A stretch of DNA of 64,000 bases from Caulobacter vibrioides (GTDB lineage Bacteria; Pseudomonadota; Alphaproteobacteria; Caulobacterales; Caulobacteraceae). The translations under genes and the position numbers were made by a program. The notes under the pieces were generated by a model, which had not been told where the DNA came from, did not search any database, and worked only from the letters and a program-made list of their open reading frames with translations. Positions 54,638-63,740 of this stretch are shown one piece after another (position 1 is the stretch's first letter; the number at the start of each line of letters is the position of its first letter). The DNA is taken from positions 62,001 through 126,000 of the forward strand of contig NZ_PJRR01000013.1 in the NCBI RefSeq assembly GCF_002858865.1, in the 5' to 3' direction.

Positions 54638-56262
54638 TGGCCGACGGTGAGTTTCCGGGCGCGGCGCCGATGAGCGCAGGCCCCTCGGCAGCTGAATTGA
54701 GCGGGTATCCGCTGAACGACTTCGGCAACGCGATGCGCTTCATTCGGCTCGTCGGCGGTGAGGTCGACAAGGACGGCGACGTGCGCGAGCTGTCGGCGGC
54801 GACCGTGCTGTACGTGCGAAACCATGGCTGGGTCGGCTTCAACGGCCAGCACTGGGACCTGAAGGCTGGCGAGGGGTTGGCGCGCAAGTGGGCGGCCAAG
54901 GTCGCGCGCGGCATGCACGCCCAGGCCGAGATCCTGTCGCAGCAAATCTCGGCGACGGGCACCGCCTCCAAGAAGGACATCGAGGCCCCTTACGACTTCG
55001 CCGAAAGCTGCGGCAACAGCGGGCGTATGGACGCCATGTTGAAGGTGGCCAAGACGTACTTGGAGGTCGAGCTGGACGCGTTCGACCGCGATCCGCTGGC
55101 GCTGAACGTCCGCAACGGCACGCTGTTCTTCAAGCGCAAGAGGGACGCGAGGGACCGGGTTGTCGGCGCGGAGTTCGAGTTCCGGGCGCGGCACGACCCG
55201 TCCGACCGCATCACCCGCATGGCCGAGGTCAGTTACGACCCGAAAGCCGAAGCCCCAACCTTCCAGGCCGTGCTGTCGACTTGGCAGCCGCAAGAGGCGC
55301 TGCGCCGCTATCTCCAGGTGCTGACCGGGTACGGCTTCACCGGCGACACGTCCGAGCAGATCTTCATCATCTTCCAGGGCCTGGGCCGAGACGGCAAATC
55401 CACCTTCATGAACATGCTGCGGAAGCTGGCGGGCAGCTATGCCGCGACGGCCGACGTGAAGACGTTCCTGGAGCAGTCAGCCAAGGGCGGCGGGGACGCC
55501 AGTCCCGACCTGGCGCGCTTGGCCGGGGACACCCGCATGATCTCGACGGCGGAGCCGCCCAAGAACGCCAAGCTCTCGGACGATCGGATCAAGAGCTTCA
55601 CCGGCGGCGGCAACATCACGGCCCGCCATCTGCGCGAGGGCATCTTCGAGTTCGAGCCGGTGGGCAAGGTCTTCATGGAGTGTAACGGCAGGCCTCAGCC
55701 ACAGGGCTCCGATGAGGGGATCTGGCGACGGCTGAAGCTGCTGCTCTGGGAAAATCAGATCCCCAAGGGGACCGAGGACAAGGAGCTGCCGGGCAAGCTG
55801 GCCAAGGAGTGGCCCGGCATCCTGAACTGGATCATCGAGGGCATCGTCCGGTGGCTGACCGAAGGGGTCAAGGATCCGCCGCGCGTGCTGGAAGCGATCG
55901 AGGACTATCGCAAGGGCTCGTCCAGCTTCGCCGAGTGGGTCAGCGACAGCCTGGTTCTGGACAAGCAGGCGATCACGCCCGCCAAGGAGCTGTACGACAG
56001 CTACAAGACCTTCATCACCGATCGCGACGAGAAGCCGATGAGCCAGACGGCCTTCGGACGCGCGCTCGCCGATCTCCAGGTCATCCGAGGCAAGCGCGAC
56101 AGCGTGGGCCGCGTCATGCGCACCGGCGGTCGCCTGAAGACTGATGCCGAGCGCGCGGAAGAGACGGCGGCATCGTCAGAGGATGGCGCCGGCGGCTCGT
56201 CGTTTGGCGACCTCGGCGGCGCATCCGGCTTCGACATCCCGCCAGACGAGGAGGAGGACTGA
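54637..56262 (+). CDS. phage replicative helicase (D5/SF3 family)
   Basis: 541 residues from a GTG at 54637, sharing a base with the primase stop, with GGGAGGA upstream. The D5-type N-terminal region (about 45-210) is followed by the SF3 helicase core: Walker A GLGRDGKST (248-256), MISTAEPP (motif B), and VGKVFMECNGRPQPQGSDEG (motif C). The C-terminal part has the P4-primase winged domain (KELYDSYKTFITDRDEKPMS). It unwinds the phage origin, probably as a hexamer. Confidence 0.92.
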   Translation: MADGEFPGAAPMSAGPSAAELSGYPLNDFGNAMRFIRLVGGEVDKDGDVRELSAATVLYVRNHGWVGFNGQHWDLKAGEGLARKWAAKVARGMHAQAEILSQQISATGTASKKDIEAPYDFAESCGNSGRMDAMLKVAKTYLEVELDAFDRDPLALNVRNGTLFFKRKRDARDRVVGAEFEFRARHDPSDRITRMAEVSYDPKAEAPTFQAVLSTWQPQEALRRYLQVLTGYGFTGDTSEQIFIIFQGLGRDGKSTFMNMLRKLAGSYAATADVKTFLEQSAKGGGDASPDLARLAGDTRMISTAEPPKNAKLSDDRIKSFTGGGNITARHLREGIFEFEPVGKVFMECNGRPQPQGSDEGIWRRLKLLLWENQIPKGTEDKELPGKLAKEWPGILNWIIEGIVRWLTEGVKDPPRVLEAIEDYRKGSSSFAEWVSDSLVLDKQAITPAKELYDSYKTFITDRDEKPMSQTAFGRALADLQVIRGKRDSVGRVMRTGGRLKTDAERAEETAASSEDGAGGSSFGDLGGASGFDIPPDEEED

Positions 56263-56297
56263 GGGCGCGCTCGCCCATGGCTGAGCGGCGCGGAGCC

Positions 56298-56432
56298 GAA
56301 CAGTCCTGAACAGTTTGAACAGTTGAGCGCTGGGGCAAGGGCCTCGCCGAACAGTTCGAACCCTTCGGCGAGGCGGGACTATTCGGGGACTAAGTGACTG
56401 AACATGCTGGGGTTCTGAACAGTCCGAACAGT
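56298..56432. repeat. GAACAGT iteron-like repeats with a hairpin, candidate replication origin
   Basis: GAACAGT occurs at 56298, 56308, 56317, 56349, 56417 and 56426, in clusters with 9-10 bp spacing. Between clusters, GCCTCGCCGAA (56341-56351) pairs perfectly with TTCGGCGAGGC (56364-56374). The 300-bp gap has no gene and immediately follows the helicase, as phage and plasmid origins often do. Confidence 0.65.
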
Positions 56433-56569
56433 CCGAGGAGTTTTTAGGCGACGGGCGTTCGTGAGGCGAGTGCGGGCAGGCGTGGCGTTTGTGGGTGTGT
56501 GAGGCGGGTATCTGTTCGGCGTGTTCGGTGGGTGTCGAGGCGTCGTTTTCTGGGTCGGGAGAAGTTGAG

Positions 56570-57337
56570 ATGATCAAATCCATCAAAAAAGAAACCAAGG
56601 GGAAGGCTGGCCGGAAGGCCAGCGGGCTGCGTGACCTGTCGCCGGAAGCCGCCCGTCTGGCGATCAGCCGCGCGGCGCTGAAGGCGATCGAGACGCCGCT
56701 TCCCGCCGACATGTCGGCGGCGGCGCAGCAGGCCCGCCGGGCGGAGATCGCTCGGGTCGGCCTGAAGCGGGAAGCGAACCTGGTTCGCGGCGCGGTCGCC
56801 CTGCAACAGACCGCCATCAAGGCCACGGGCATGTCGGGCGGCGTCCCGACCCTGGAGCGCCTGCTGCGCGAGGATGTCTCGATCGCCAGCTTGCAGACGG
56901 TCGAGGACGGCGAGTTCGCTATCCGCCCGGTCATGCGCAGCAAGACGATGCAGGAAGTGCTTGTCGGCTGTGGCGTTGAACGGGCGGTCGCCTGGGCTGG
57001 CGAGGAGTTCATTGCCGATGTTGAGCGTGCTACGATCGGGCGTCTGACGGCGAGCTACGGCGAGGGCCTTGGCGGTGCGGCCACGGCCGAGCCGCTGCGT
57101 GTTCTTCAAGCCCTCGACCGCCTTGGCCGGGCGCAAGAACGGCTGACCCGCAAAGAGCGTGTCGCCGTGTGGGGGTTCCTAGTGCTGGGCATGTCGGCCA
57201 CCGACGTAGGCTGGGCCTTGGTGGGCAACGCGCTGGCCAAGTCCAAGGGCGGCGAGCGCGACATGCGGACTGCGACGGCCCTGGTCGTCGAGGCGGCCCT
57301 CGAACGAATGGCGGTCTTCTACAAGTCGGTGGCTTGA
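56570..57337 (+). CDS. hypothetical phage protein, possibly DNA-binding
   Basis: 255 residues from ATG 56570 (MIKSIKKETKGKAGRK, strongly basic). The middle is helical; the end has RKERVAVWGFLVLGMSATDVGWALVG, which could be an HTH. A similar layout occurs in proteins coded before terminase genes, but no firm family is recognised. An upstream frame from 56489 is not supported. Confidence 0.7.
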   Translation: MIKSIKKETKGKAGRKASGLRDLSPEAARLAISRAALKAIETPLPADMSAAAQQARRAEIARVGLKREANLVRGAVALQQTAIKATGMSGGVPTLERLLREDVSIASLQTVEDGEFAIRPVMRSKTMQEVLVGCGVERAVAWAGEEFIADVERATIGRLTASYGEGLGGAATAEPLRVLQALDRLGRAQERLTRKERVAVWGFLVLGMSATDVGWALVGNALAKSKGGERDMRTATALVVEAALERMAVFYKSVA

Positions 57338-57389
57338 CAAAAACGGCACTTTAATCGCATTGATTTCCTCACGCACAGAGTTGCGCCTG

Positions 57390-57423
57390 AAGCCCGCCTG
57401 GCCCCGAGCCCGGCGGGCTTTTT
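57390..57423 (+). terminator. rho-independent terminator after the unknown protein
   Basis: AAGCCCGCC pairs with GGCGGGCTT across a 13-nt loop and is followed by TTT; 52 bp after the stop codon. It separates early from packaging genes. Confidence 0.75.
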
Positions 57424-57509
57424 CGTGGCCCGACGCTGGCGCGTGCGTCCCCTCCCAAGGTCCCTCGGCGTTCGCCCTGTCGCGGGGCGGACGCCCTTCT
57501 TGGAACGTC

Positions 57510-57884
57510 ATGCCGTCTCAGCCCCGCATCTTCCGGCCGGGCGGCTCACGCACGCGCGCCGCCGCCCGCCGCGCCTACGACGCCACGCGCCGGGAGCGCC
57601 ACGCCTGGCGCGCCTGGTACGGCTTGGCACGCTGGCATCGCATCCGCGCCCGCCAGCTGCGCGACCATCCGCTTTGCGCTGAGTGCGACCGCCAAGGGCG
57701 CATCACCCCGGCCACCGTCTGCGACCACGTCGAGCGCCATGGTGGTGACGAGGAGAAGTTCTGGGCGGGTCCGTTTCAGTCGCTCTGCAAGCCCTGCCAC
57801 GACCAGACCAAGCAGGCCGAGGAGGCCGCCGCCCGCCGCGCCGCCCCCCGGCCGCGCGAGGGTGGGGGGGCATCAAAAGTCTGA
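57510..57884 (+). CDS. HNH endonuclease
   Basis: 124 residues from ATG 57510. Metal-binding cysteines LCAEC and CKPC flank the HNH core VCDHVERHGGDEEKFW...LCKPCHDQTK. In HK97-type phages the HNH protein beside the terminase is needed with it for specific cos-end cleavage, so this phage probably packages with cohesive ends. Very basic, as usual. Confidence 0.92.
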   Translation: MPSQPRIFRPGGSRTRAAARRAYDATRRERHAWRAWYGLARWHRIRARQLRDHPLCAECDRQGRITPATVCDHVERHGGDEEKFWAGPFQSLCKPCHDQTKQAEEAAARRAAPRPREGGGASKV

Positions 57885-57969
57885 GGTCGCACGGCCCCCA
57901 CACCGGCATCCCAAGGACGCGCATTTCTCCGCGATATTTTCCGAGAAGTTTTTTTATAGGGAGGGGCGC

Positions 57970-58596
57970 ATGGGCCGACGCCCTGATCCCGCGAGCGTCC
58001 AGCACGCGAAAGGCAATCCTGGCAAGCGGCTCTCGAAAGCCGAGCGCCAACGGTTGGAAACGGAACGCCTGGCGGGCCTCATGGCCGCCGCACCGGCGGC
58101 TGGTGCCGACCCGCTGTCGCCGCCCGCGTTCCTCGACGATCGTTTCGGCCCGGCCCTTGCGATCTGGCGCGAGTACGCGCCGAAGCTGGCGGCCACCAAC
58201 CGCCTGGGCGAGCTGCACCGCCACACCTTCGCGCTGTTCTGCGTCTACATGGGCGAGTGGGTGGCCGCGAACGAAGAGATCGCGACCAAGGGCGCGACCC
58301 AGCGGATCAAGAACGTGTCGGGCTCGTACCGGGAAGTCGACCGCCCGGCCGTCTCGCGCCGCGCCACGGCCTTCGCCGCCGTCATGGAGCTGTCGGAACA
58401 CTTCGGCTTCACGCCGCACGACGAGTACGCGCTGATGAAGGACCAGGTGGCGATGGGCCAGCTGGGCCTCTTCGGTGGCCACAAACCTGCCGCCGGCGCA
58501 GCACCGCAACCCGAACAGCCTGCGGCGGCCACCCAGGCAGATGACCCCATCGGCGCCCTCGGGCGCATGGACTCGGCGCCTCCGCGCCTCAACTGA
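57970..58596 (+). CDS. phage terminase small subunit (P27 family)
   Basis: 208 residues from ATG 57970 with GAGGGG upstream. MGRRPDPASVQHAKGNPGKRL is the usual P27 start, followed by the helical domain LAIWREYAPKLAATNRL and VSRRATAFAAVMELSEHFGFTP. It recognises phage DNA and hands it to the large subunit. Gln/Ala/Pro-rich tail. Confidence 0.93.
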   Translation: MGRRPDPASVQHAKGNPGKRLSKAERQRLETERLAGLMAAAPAAGADPLSPPAFLDDRFGPALAIWREYAPKLAATNRLGELHRHTFALFCVYMGEWVAANEEIATKGATQRIKNVSGSYREVDRPAVSRRATAFAAVMELSEHFGFTPHDEYALMKDQVAMGQLGLFGGHKPAAGAAPQPEQPAAATQADDPIGALGRMDSAPPRLN

Positions 58597-58598
58597 CC

Positions 58599-60380
58599 AT
58601 GACGCGCGACGAGGCGTCGGCCGGCGCCTCGCCGGACGCGATCCAGGCGGGCGCGGGTGAGGGTCTGTGGCCGCTGCCCGACTGGCTGAAGGCGGTCGAG
58701 AACGACCCGACCTACGCCTGGGTGGTCAGCCAGTGGAAGCGCGCGGCGTCGGTGCCCGGCGCGTGGTTCGACTACGCCAAGGCCCAAGGCGCGGTCGATC
58801 TGTGGCCCACGATCTTCACGCTGACCGAGGACCGTTTCGCCGGGAAGCCTTTCCGGCTGGTGCTCTGGCAGGAGTTCATCGTCAGGCTTCTGGTCGGCTG
58901 GAAGGTCCCGGTGGACCTGCTGGACGAAGAGACCGGCGAACCGAAGGTCGAGCAGGTCCGGCTGTTCCGCCGGCTGATGCTCTGGATCCCGCGCAAGAAC
59001 GGCAAGAGCGAGTTCCTGTCGGCGCTGGCCCTGCTGTTCTTCGTGCTGGACGGCACCGTCGCCGGGCAGGGCTTCGCCTTCGCCCGCGACGAGAAACAGG
59101 CCAAAATCGTCTTCGACAAGATGAAGGCCATGGTCTTCGGCGAGCGGTCGGACGGCAAGCCGCCGCCGCTGGCCAAGGGCATCGTCGGCTTTAAGAAGTC
59201 GCTCTGGATCCCCAAGATCCGCGCGCTGTTCGAGCTGCTCACCGGCAAGGCCGAGGGCAAGCACGGCCGCTCCCCCACCGTCATCGTCGGCGACGAGATG
59301 CACGAATGGGAGAGCCTGGATCTCTCGACCACGCTTCGCCAGGGCACCGGCGCTCGCCTGCAGCCGATCGAGCTGTACGCCTCGACCGCCGGCTTGAAAG
59401 ACAAGGTGGTCGGCTTCGGGCTCTGGGAAGAGAGCCGAGCGATCCTGGAAGGCCGCATCGACGATCCGACCACCCTGGTGGTGATCTTCGCGGCGGATCC
59501 CGACGCCGACCCGTTCGACGAGGCCAACTGGCCGGGCGCGAACCCATCTCTGGGCCTGTCGCCCACCATGGCCTTCCTTCGCCGCGAGGCGGCGCTGGCC
59601 AAGGACAATCCGCGCGCCGAGGCCCACTTCCGGCGTTATCACCTGAACCAGTGGGTCGACAGCCTCGTCCGGTGGCTGAACATCAAGCGCTGGGATGCTT
59701 GCGCCAAGGACAAGAAGGCCTGGAAGCGGTTCCCCAAGGATCTGCTGGGCCGCAAGTGCTTCCTGACCATCGACGTGTCGTCGACCCAGGACGTCACGGC
59801 GCTGGTGCTGCTCTTTCCGCCCGTCGAACCGGGCGAGCCCTGGAAACTGGTCTGCCGCTTCTGGGTGCCCGAGGAGACGCTGGCGAACCGGGTTCGCAAC
59901 GATCGCGTCAGCTACGACAAGTGGCTGTCGGTCGGCGCGCTGGAAACGACCGACGGCGACTACGTCGACCAGAACGCCGTCTATGAGGCGGTGCTGGAAG
60001 CGTTCAACGACTACGAGATCGAGCTGCTCGGCTACGATCCGTGGAACGCCCGCAAGCTGATCGGCGACCTGCAAAAGGCCGGCGTCGATCCTGAGAAGAT
60101 GGTCGAGATCCGGCAGGGCATCCCCTCGCTGGGCGAAGGCACCAAGCACTTCGAGCGCCTGGTCTATGCCGGGCAGATGGACCACGGCGGCAACCCGATG
60201 CTGCGGTGGATGGCCGGCAACACCGTCGTCCGCTTCGACGAAAACATGAACTTCGCCCCGGCGAAAAAGAAGTCGCGCGAGAAGATCGACGGCATCGTGG
60301 CTGCGGTCATGGGCTGTGTCCTGGCCTTCCATGAGGAGCCCGAGGACGAGACGATCGGCGGCGGCGTGGTGGAGGTCTGA
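58599..60380 (+). CDS. phage terminase large subunit
   Basis: 593 residues starting 2 bp after the small subunit. ATPase part: Walker A-like IPRKNGKSEF (131-137 core PRKNGKS), Walker B VIVGDEMHEW (Asp232, Glu233). Nuclease part: metal site FLTIDVSSTQD near residue 393 and later FNDYEIELLGYDPWNARKL. It cuts and pumps DNA into the prohead. Confidence 0.96.
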   Translation: MTRDEASAGASPDAIQAGAGEGLWPLPDWLKAVENDPTYAWVVSQWKRAASVPGAWFDYAKAQGAVDLWPTIFTLTEDRFAGKPFRLVLWQEFIVRLLVGWKVPVDLLDEETGEPKVEQVRLFRRLMLWIPRKNGKSEFLSALALLFFVLDGTVAGQGFAFARDEKQAKIVFDKMKAMVFGERSDGKPPPLAKGIVGFKKSLWIPKIRALFELLTGKAEGKHGRSPTVIVGDEMHEWESLDLSTTLRQGTGARLQPIELYASTAGLKDKVVGFGLWEESRAILEGRIDDPTTLVVIFAADPDADPFDEANWPGANPSLGLSPTMAFLRREAALAKDNPRAEAHFRRYHLNQWVDSLVRWLNIKRWDACAKDKKAWKRFPKDLLGRKCFLTIDVSSTQDVTALVLLFPPVEPGEPWKLVCRFWVPEETLANRVRNDRVSYDKWLSVGALETTDGDYVDQNAVYEAVLEAFNDYEIELLGYDPWNARKLIGDLQKAGVDPEKMVEIRQGIPSLGEGTKHFERLVYAGQMDHGGNPMLRWMAGNTVVRFDENMNFAPAKKKSREKIDGIVAAVMGCVLAFHEEPEDETIGGGVVEV

Positions 60381-61660
60381 TGCTCGGATCCAAACCCAAG
60401 GCCTCAGCCGCCTACCGACCGCTGGTTCTCGACGAGCCCACGGCGGATCGGCCCCAGGCGGCCACCACTTTTCTGTCGTCGGATCTGGAAGCCTGGCAGG
60501 GTCTGTTCCCGGACCTGGGCGCCGGCGTTTCGCCCGACACGGCGATGCGGCACTCGACGGTCTATCGCTGCGTCTTCCTGATCGCCTCGGCCATCGCCAA
60601 AGCGCCGCTGCTGTCCTTCCGTCGTGGCGAGGACGGCTTCGACGTCGAGCTGGTCGATCATCCGACGGCCCGGTTGCTGAAGGATCGCCCGAACCCGCGC
60701 ATGACGCCGACCATCTTCTGGCGGCTCGTCGTCTCGCAGATGCTGCTGCGCGGGAACGGCATCGTCTGGATCGAGCGCAAGCGCTCGGGCGAGCCGGTGG
60801 CGTTGTGGCCGATCCCCATGGCGCGAGTGACGATCAGCCTGCGGAATGGGCGTCTGCGCTACCAGCTCACGCTCGATGACGGCACGATCGTCATTGCCGA
60901 CCAGGATGACGTGCTGCACTTCCCCGGCTCGACGGAATGGGACGGCCTCAAGTGCAAGACCCCGATCCAGGCGATGGGGGCCTCGGTCGGCATCGGCCTG
61001 GAAGCCGACCGCTATGCGCGCGCCTTCTTCGAGAACGACGCCACGCCGCCGAGCTACATCACCTATCCGAACCAGTTCAAGAACGCCTCGGGCCAGGCCG
61101 ACGAGATCCGGCGCGTCTGGAAAGACCGCTTCGGCGGCGCCAATCGCCACTCTGGCCCGGCCGTCCTCGACCAGGGCGGCGAGGTCAAGCAGCTGGCCAT
61201 CACGGCCGAGGACGCCCAGCTGCTGGAAACCCGCAAGTTCCAGGTCGAGGATATCGCCCGCCTGTTCGGCGTGCCCCGCCCTCTGCTGGCCATGGACGAC
61301 ACCACCTGGGGTTCGGGCGTCGACAGCCTGGGCCTGCTCTACCTCGTCCACACCCTCGACCCGCACTTCGTGGCCATCGCCCAGGAGTGCGGCTGGAAGC
61401 TCTACACGCCGTGGGCCATCTACTGCGCCCACGATCCCGAGGCCCTGACGCAGTCCGACACGAAGGGCCGATCGGAAGCCGATCGCGTGGCCCTCGGGGG
61501 TTCGGCCGGCCCTGGCTACATGACCCCCAACGAAGTCCGCCGCCGTCGCCGTCTGCCTCGCAGCAGCGACCCCAACGCCGACAAGCTGACCGGCTGGACC
61601 CCAAAGCAACAAAAGGACACCGGCGATGCAAAAGCTGATCCAGCTGCTGGCCAGCAATAG
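60380..61660 (+). CDS. phage portal protein (HK97 family)
   Basis: 426 residues, ATG overlapping the terminase stop by one base. RHSTVYRCVFLIASAIAKAPLLSFRR, HPTARLLKDRPNPRMT and ARLFGVPRPLLAM are typical. Twelve copies form the ring through which DNA enters the head. Its 3' end overlaps the protease gene by 35 bp. Confidence 0.95.
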   Translation: MLGSKPKASAAYRPLVLDEPTADRPQAATTFLSSDLEAWQGLFPDLGAGVSPDTAMRHSTVYRCVFLIASAIAKAPLLSFRRGEDGFDVELVDHPTARLLKDRPNPRMTPTIFWRLVVSQMLLRGNGIVWIERKRSGEPVALWPIPMARVTISLRNGRLRYQLTLDDGTIVIADQDDVLHFPGSTEWDGLKCKTPIQAMGASVGIGLEADRYARAFFENDATPPSYITYPNQFKNASGQADEIRRVWKDRFGGANRHSGPAVLDQGGEVKQLAITAEDAQLLETRKFQVEDIARLFGVPRPLLAMDDTTWGSGVDSLGLLYLVHTLDPHFVAIAQECGWKLYTPWAIYCAHDPEALTQSDTKGRSEADRVALGGSAGPGYMTPNEVRRRRRLPRSSDPNADKLTGWTPKQQKDTGDAKADPAAGQQ

Positions 61661-62342
61661 GGACCGCGGTTCACGGCCGAAGGCGGAAGCCTCGGGCGAC
61701 GAGGCCACGGTCTATCTCTACGACGCCATTGGCTATTGGGGCGTCGAGGCCTCGGACTTCGTGAAGGATCTGAAGGCGATCGACGCCAAGACGATCAACC
61801 TCCGCATCAACTCGCCGGGCGGTGATGTCTTTGACGCGCGCGCCATGAAGGTCGCGCTGGAGCAGCACCCCGCCAAGATCGTCGCCCATATCGACGGCCT
61901 GGCCGCCTCGGCCGCCTCTTTCATCATGCTGGCGGCTGACGAGATCCGCATCGCCGACGGCGCCTTCGTGATGATCCACAAAGCCTGGGGGCTGGCTATC
62001 GGTAACGCCGATGAGATGCGATCGACGGCCGATCTTCTGGACAAGGTCGACGGCACGATCGTCAACGACTACGTGGCCAAGACCGGCAAGACGGTCGACG
62101 AGATCAAGGCCTGGATGGTCGCCGAGACGTGGTTCACGTCGGCCGAGGCCGTCGAGCATGGCTTCGCCGATAGCGTCGCCGAGAAGCAGAAGGCCGACGC
62201 CTCCGCCGCCAACTTCGATCTGTCCGCCTACCGCAACGCGCCCAAGGCGCTGCGCGAGCCGGCGGCGAAAACCTTCGACGCGATGGCCAATGACCGCCAG
62301 CGCTACGAAGCCCGGCTCGGTCTTTACGAACGCGCCGCCTAA
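61626..62342 (+). CDS. ClpP-like (S14) prohead protease
   Basis: 238 residues. INSPGGDVFDARAM, catalytic Ser95 in GLAASAAS and His118 in MIHKAWG follow the ClpP fold; the third residue is less clear. It processes the capsid protein or its scaffold during head assembly. Overlaps the portal by 35 bp. Confidence 0.94.
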   Translation: MQKLIQLLASNRDRGSRPKAEASGDEATVYLYDAIGYWGVEASDFVKDLKAIDAKTINLRINSPGGDVFDARAMKVALEQHPAKIVAHIDGLAASAASFIMLAADEIRIADGAFVMIHKAWGLAIGNADEMRSTADLLDKVDGTIVNDYVAKTGKTVDEIKAWMVAETWFTSAEAVEHGFADSVAEKQKADASAANFDLSAYRNAPKALREPAAKTFDAMANDRQRYEARLGLYERAA

Positions 62343-62369
62343 GCCCGCCCCCGCAAGGGCGTCACACCC

Positions 62370-62402
62370 AAGCCGCCAGGGACCTCCCGGCGGCTTTTTT
62401 TA
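62370..62402 (+). terminator. terminator between prohead protease and major capsid genes
   Basis: AAGCCGCC and GGCGGCTT with an inner GGG/CCC pair (one bulge), followed by seven T. It lies inside the head operon, 13 bp before the capsid ATG. Confidence 0.8.
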
Positions 62403-62414
62403 TGGAGACTACTG

Positions 62415-63671
62415 ATGTCGAAAGGCATTCAGGCCCTGCGGGAACAGCGCACGGCCCACGCGAAGGAAGCCCGCAACATCCTGGACACCAAGACCGGGAA
62501 GGACTGGACGCCGGAAGCCGCCGCCCAGGTCGACGAGCTGTACGCCAAGATCGACGATCTGGACGGCCAGATCGAACGCTTCGAGCGCGCCCTGCAGCTG
62601 GAAGACAGCCTGGACGAACGCGGCCAGCAGCGCGCCGAACGCACGGGCCGCTCGGCCGACGAAGAGACCCAGAACGTCGCCACCGAGAAGGCGATCTTCG
62701 ACGCCTGGTGCCGGGGCGGCACCGAGCAGCTGAACGACGAGCAGCGCGAGTACGTCAACAACCGCCGCAACGAAGCCCGCCGTCTGTACGGCGCGCAGTC
62801 GGTCGGCACCGGCTCGCAGGGCGGCTATCTGGTGCCGCGCGACTTCTCGGCCACCCTGCTGGAGAAGATGGCGGCCTACGGCGGCGTGCGCTCGGTCGCC
62901 GACGTCATCCAGACGGACGGCGGCAACTCGATCGACTATCCGACGGTCGACGAGACCGGTCAGGAAGGCGAGCTGGTCGGCGAGAACACGGCGGCCACCG
63001 GCCAGGACGTCACGTTCGGCACGACCGACATCGGCGCCTACAAGTACAGCTCGAAGGTCGTGGTGATCCCGATCGAGCTGATCCAGGACTCGCGCATCGA
63101 CGTGGAAGCCTACGTCAATCGCGCCCTGGCCGAGCGCATCGCCCGCATCACGAACCGCCACTTCACCGTCGGCGACGGCACCAACAAGCCGCGCGGCGTC
63201 GGCGTCGCTGCCGCCTTGGGCAAGACCGGCGCGGCCGGCCAGACCACCAGCGTCACCTACGACGATCTGGTGGACCTGGAGCACAGCGTGGATCCGGCTT
63301 ACCGCGCCTCGGGCGCGCGCTGGATGTTCCACGACCAGACGCTGAAGGTGCTGAAAAAGCTGAAGGACAGCACGGGCCGCCCGCTGTGGCGTCCGGGCGT
63401 CACCGGCGGCGATCCGAACGACATCCTGGGCTACGGCTACACCATCAACCAGCACATGCCCCAGATGGCCGCCGGGGCGAAGTCGATCCTGTTCGGCGAC
63501 TTCAAGAAGTACCTGATCCGCGACGTGATGGCGGTGACGCTCTTCCGCTTCGCGGACAGCAAGTACATGGAAAAGGGCCAGGTCGGCTTCCTGGCCTGGT
63601 CGCGCCATGACGGCGACCTGATCGACGCCTCGAACGAGGCGATCCGTCACTACGCCAACGCCGCCTCGTAA
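62415..63671 (+). CDS. phage major capsid protein (HK97 fold)
   Basis: 418 residues with GGAG 7 nt before the ATG. The first 100 residues are a coiled-coil delta domain acting as built-in scaffold. The mature part starts near the usual GSQGGYLVPRDFS, with later RDVMAVTLFRFADSKYM typical of the family. The delta domain is probably removed by the upstream protease. Confidence 0.96.
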   Translation: MSKGIQALREQRTAHAKEARNILDTKTGKDWTPEAAAQVDELYAKIDDLDGQIERFERALQLEDSLDERGQQRAERTGRSADEETQNVATEKAIFDAWCRGGTEQLNDEQREYVNNRRNEARRLYGAQSVGTGSQGGYLVPRDFSATLLEKMAAYGGVRSVADVIQTDGGNSIDYPTVDETGQEGELVGENTAATGQDVTFGTTDIGAYKYSSKVVVIPIELIQDSRIDVEAYVNRALAERIARITNRHFTVGDGTNKPRGVGVAAALGKTGAAGQTTSVTYDDLVDLEHSVDPAYRASGARWMFHDQTLKVLKKLKDSTGRPLWRPGVTGGDPNDILGYGYTINQHMPQMAAGAKSILFGDFKKYLIRDVMAVTLFRFADSKYMEKGQVGFLAWSRHDGDLIDASNEAIRHYANAAS

Positions 63672-63680
63672 GGCGGTCAC

Positions 63681-63712
63681 GCCGGCCGGGGCCAGCCTCG
63701 GCCGGCTTTCTC
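63681..63712 (+). terminator. terminator after the major capsid gene
   Basis: GCCGGCCG pairs with CGGCCGGC, with a further inner GGC/GCC, then TTTCTCTT. It begins 9 bp after the capsid stop. Confidence 0.75.
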
Positions 63713-63740
63713 TTCCCCTCTCGCGACAGGATCGGACGCC

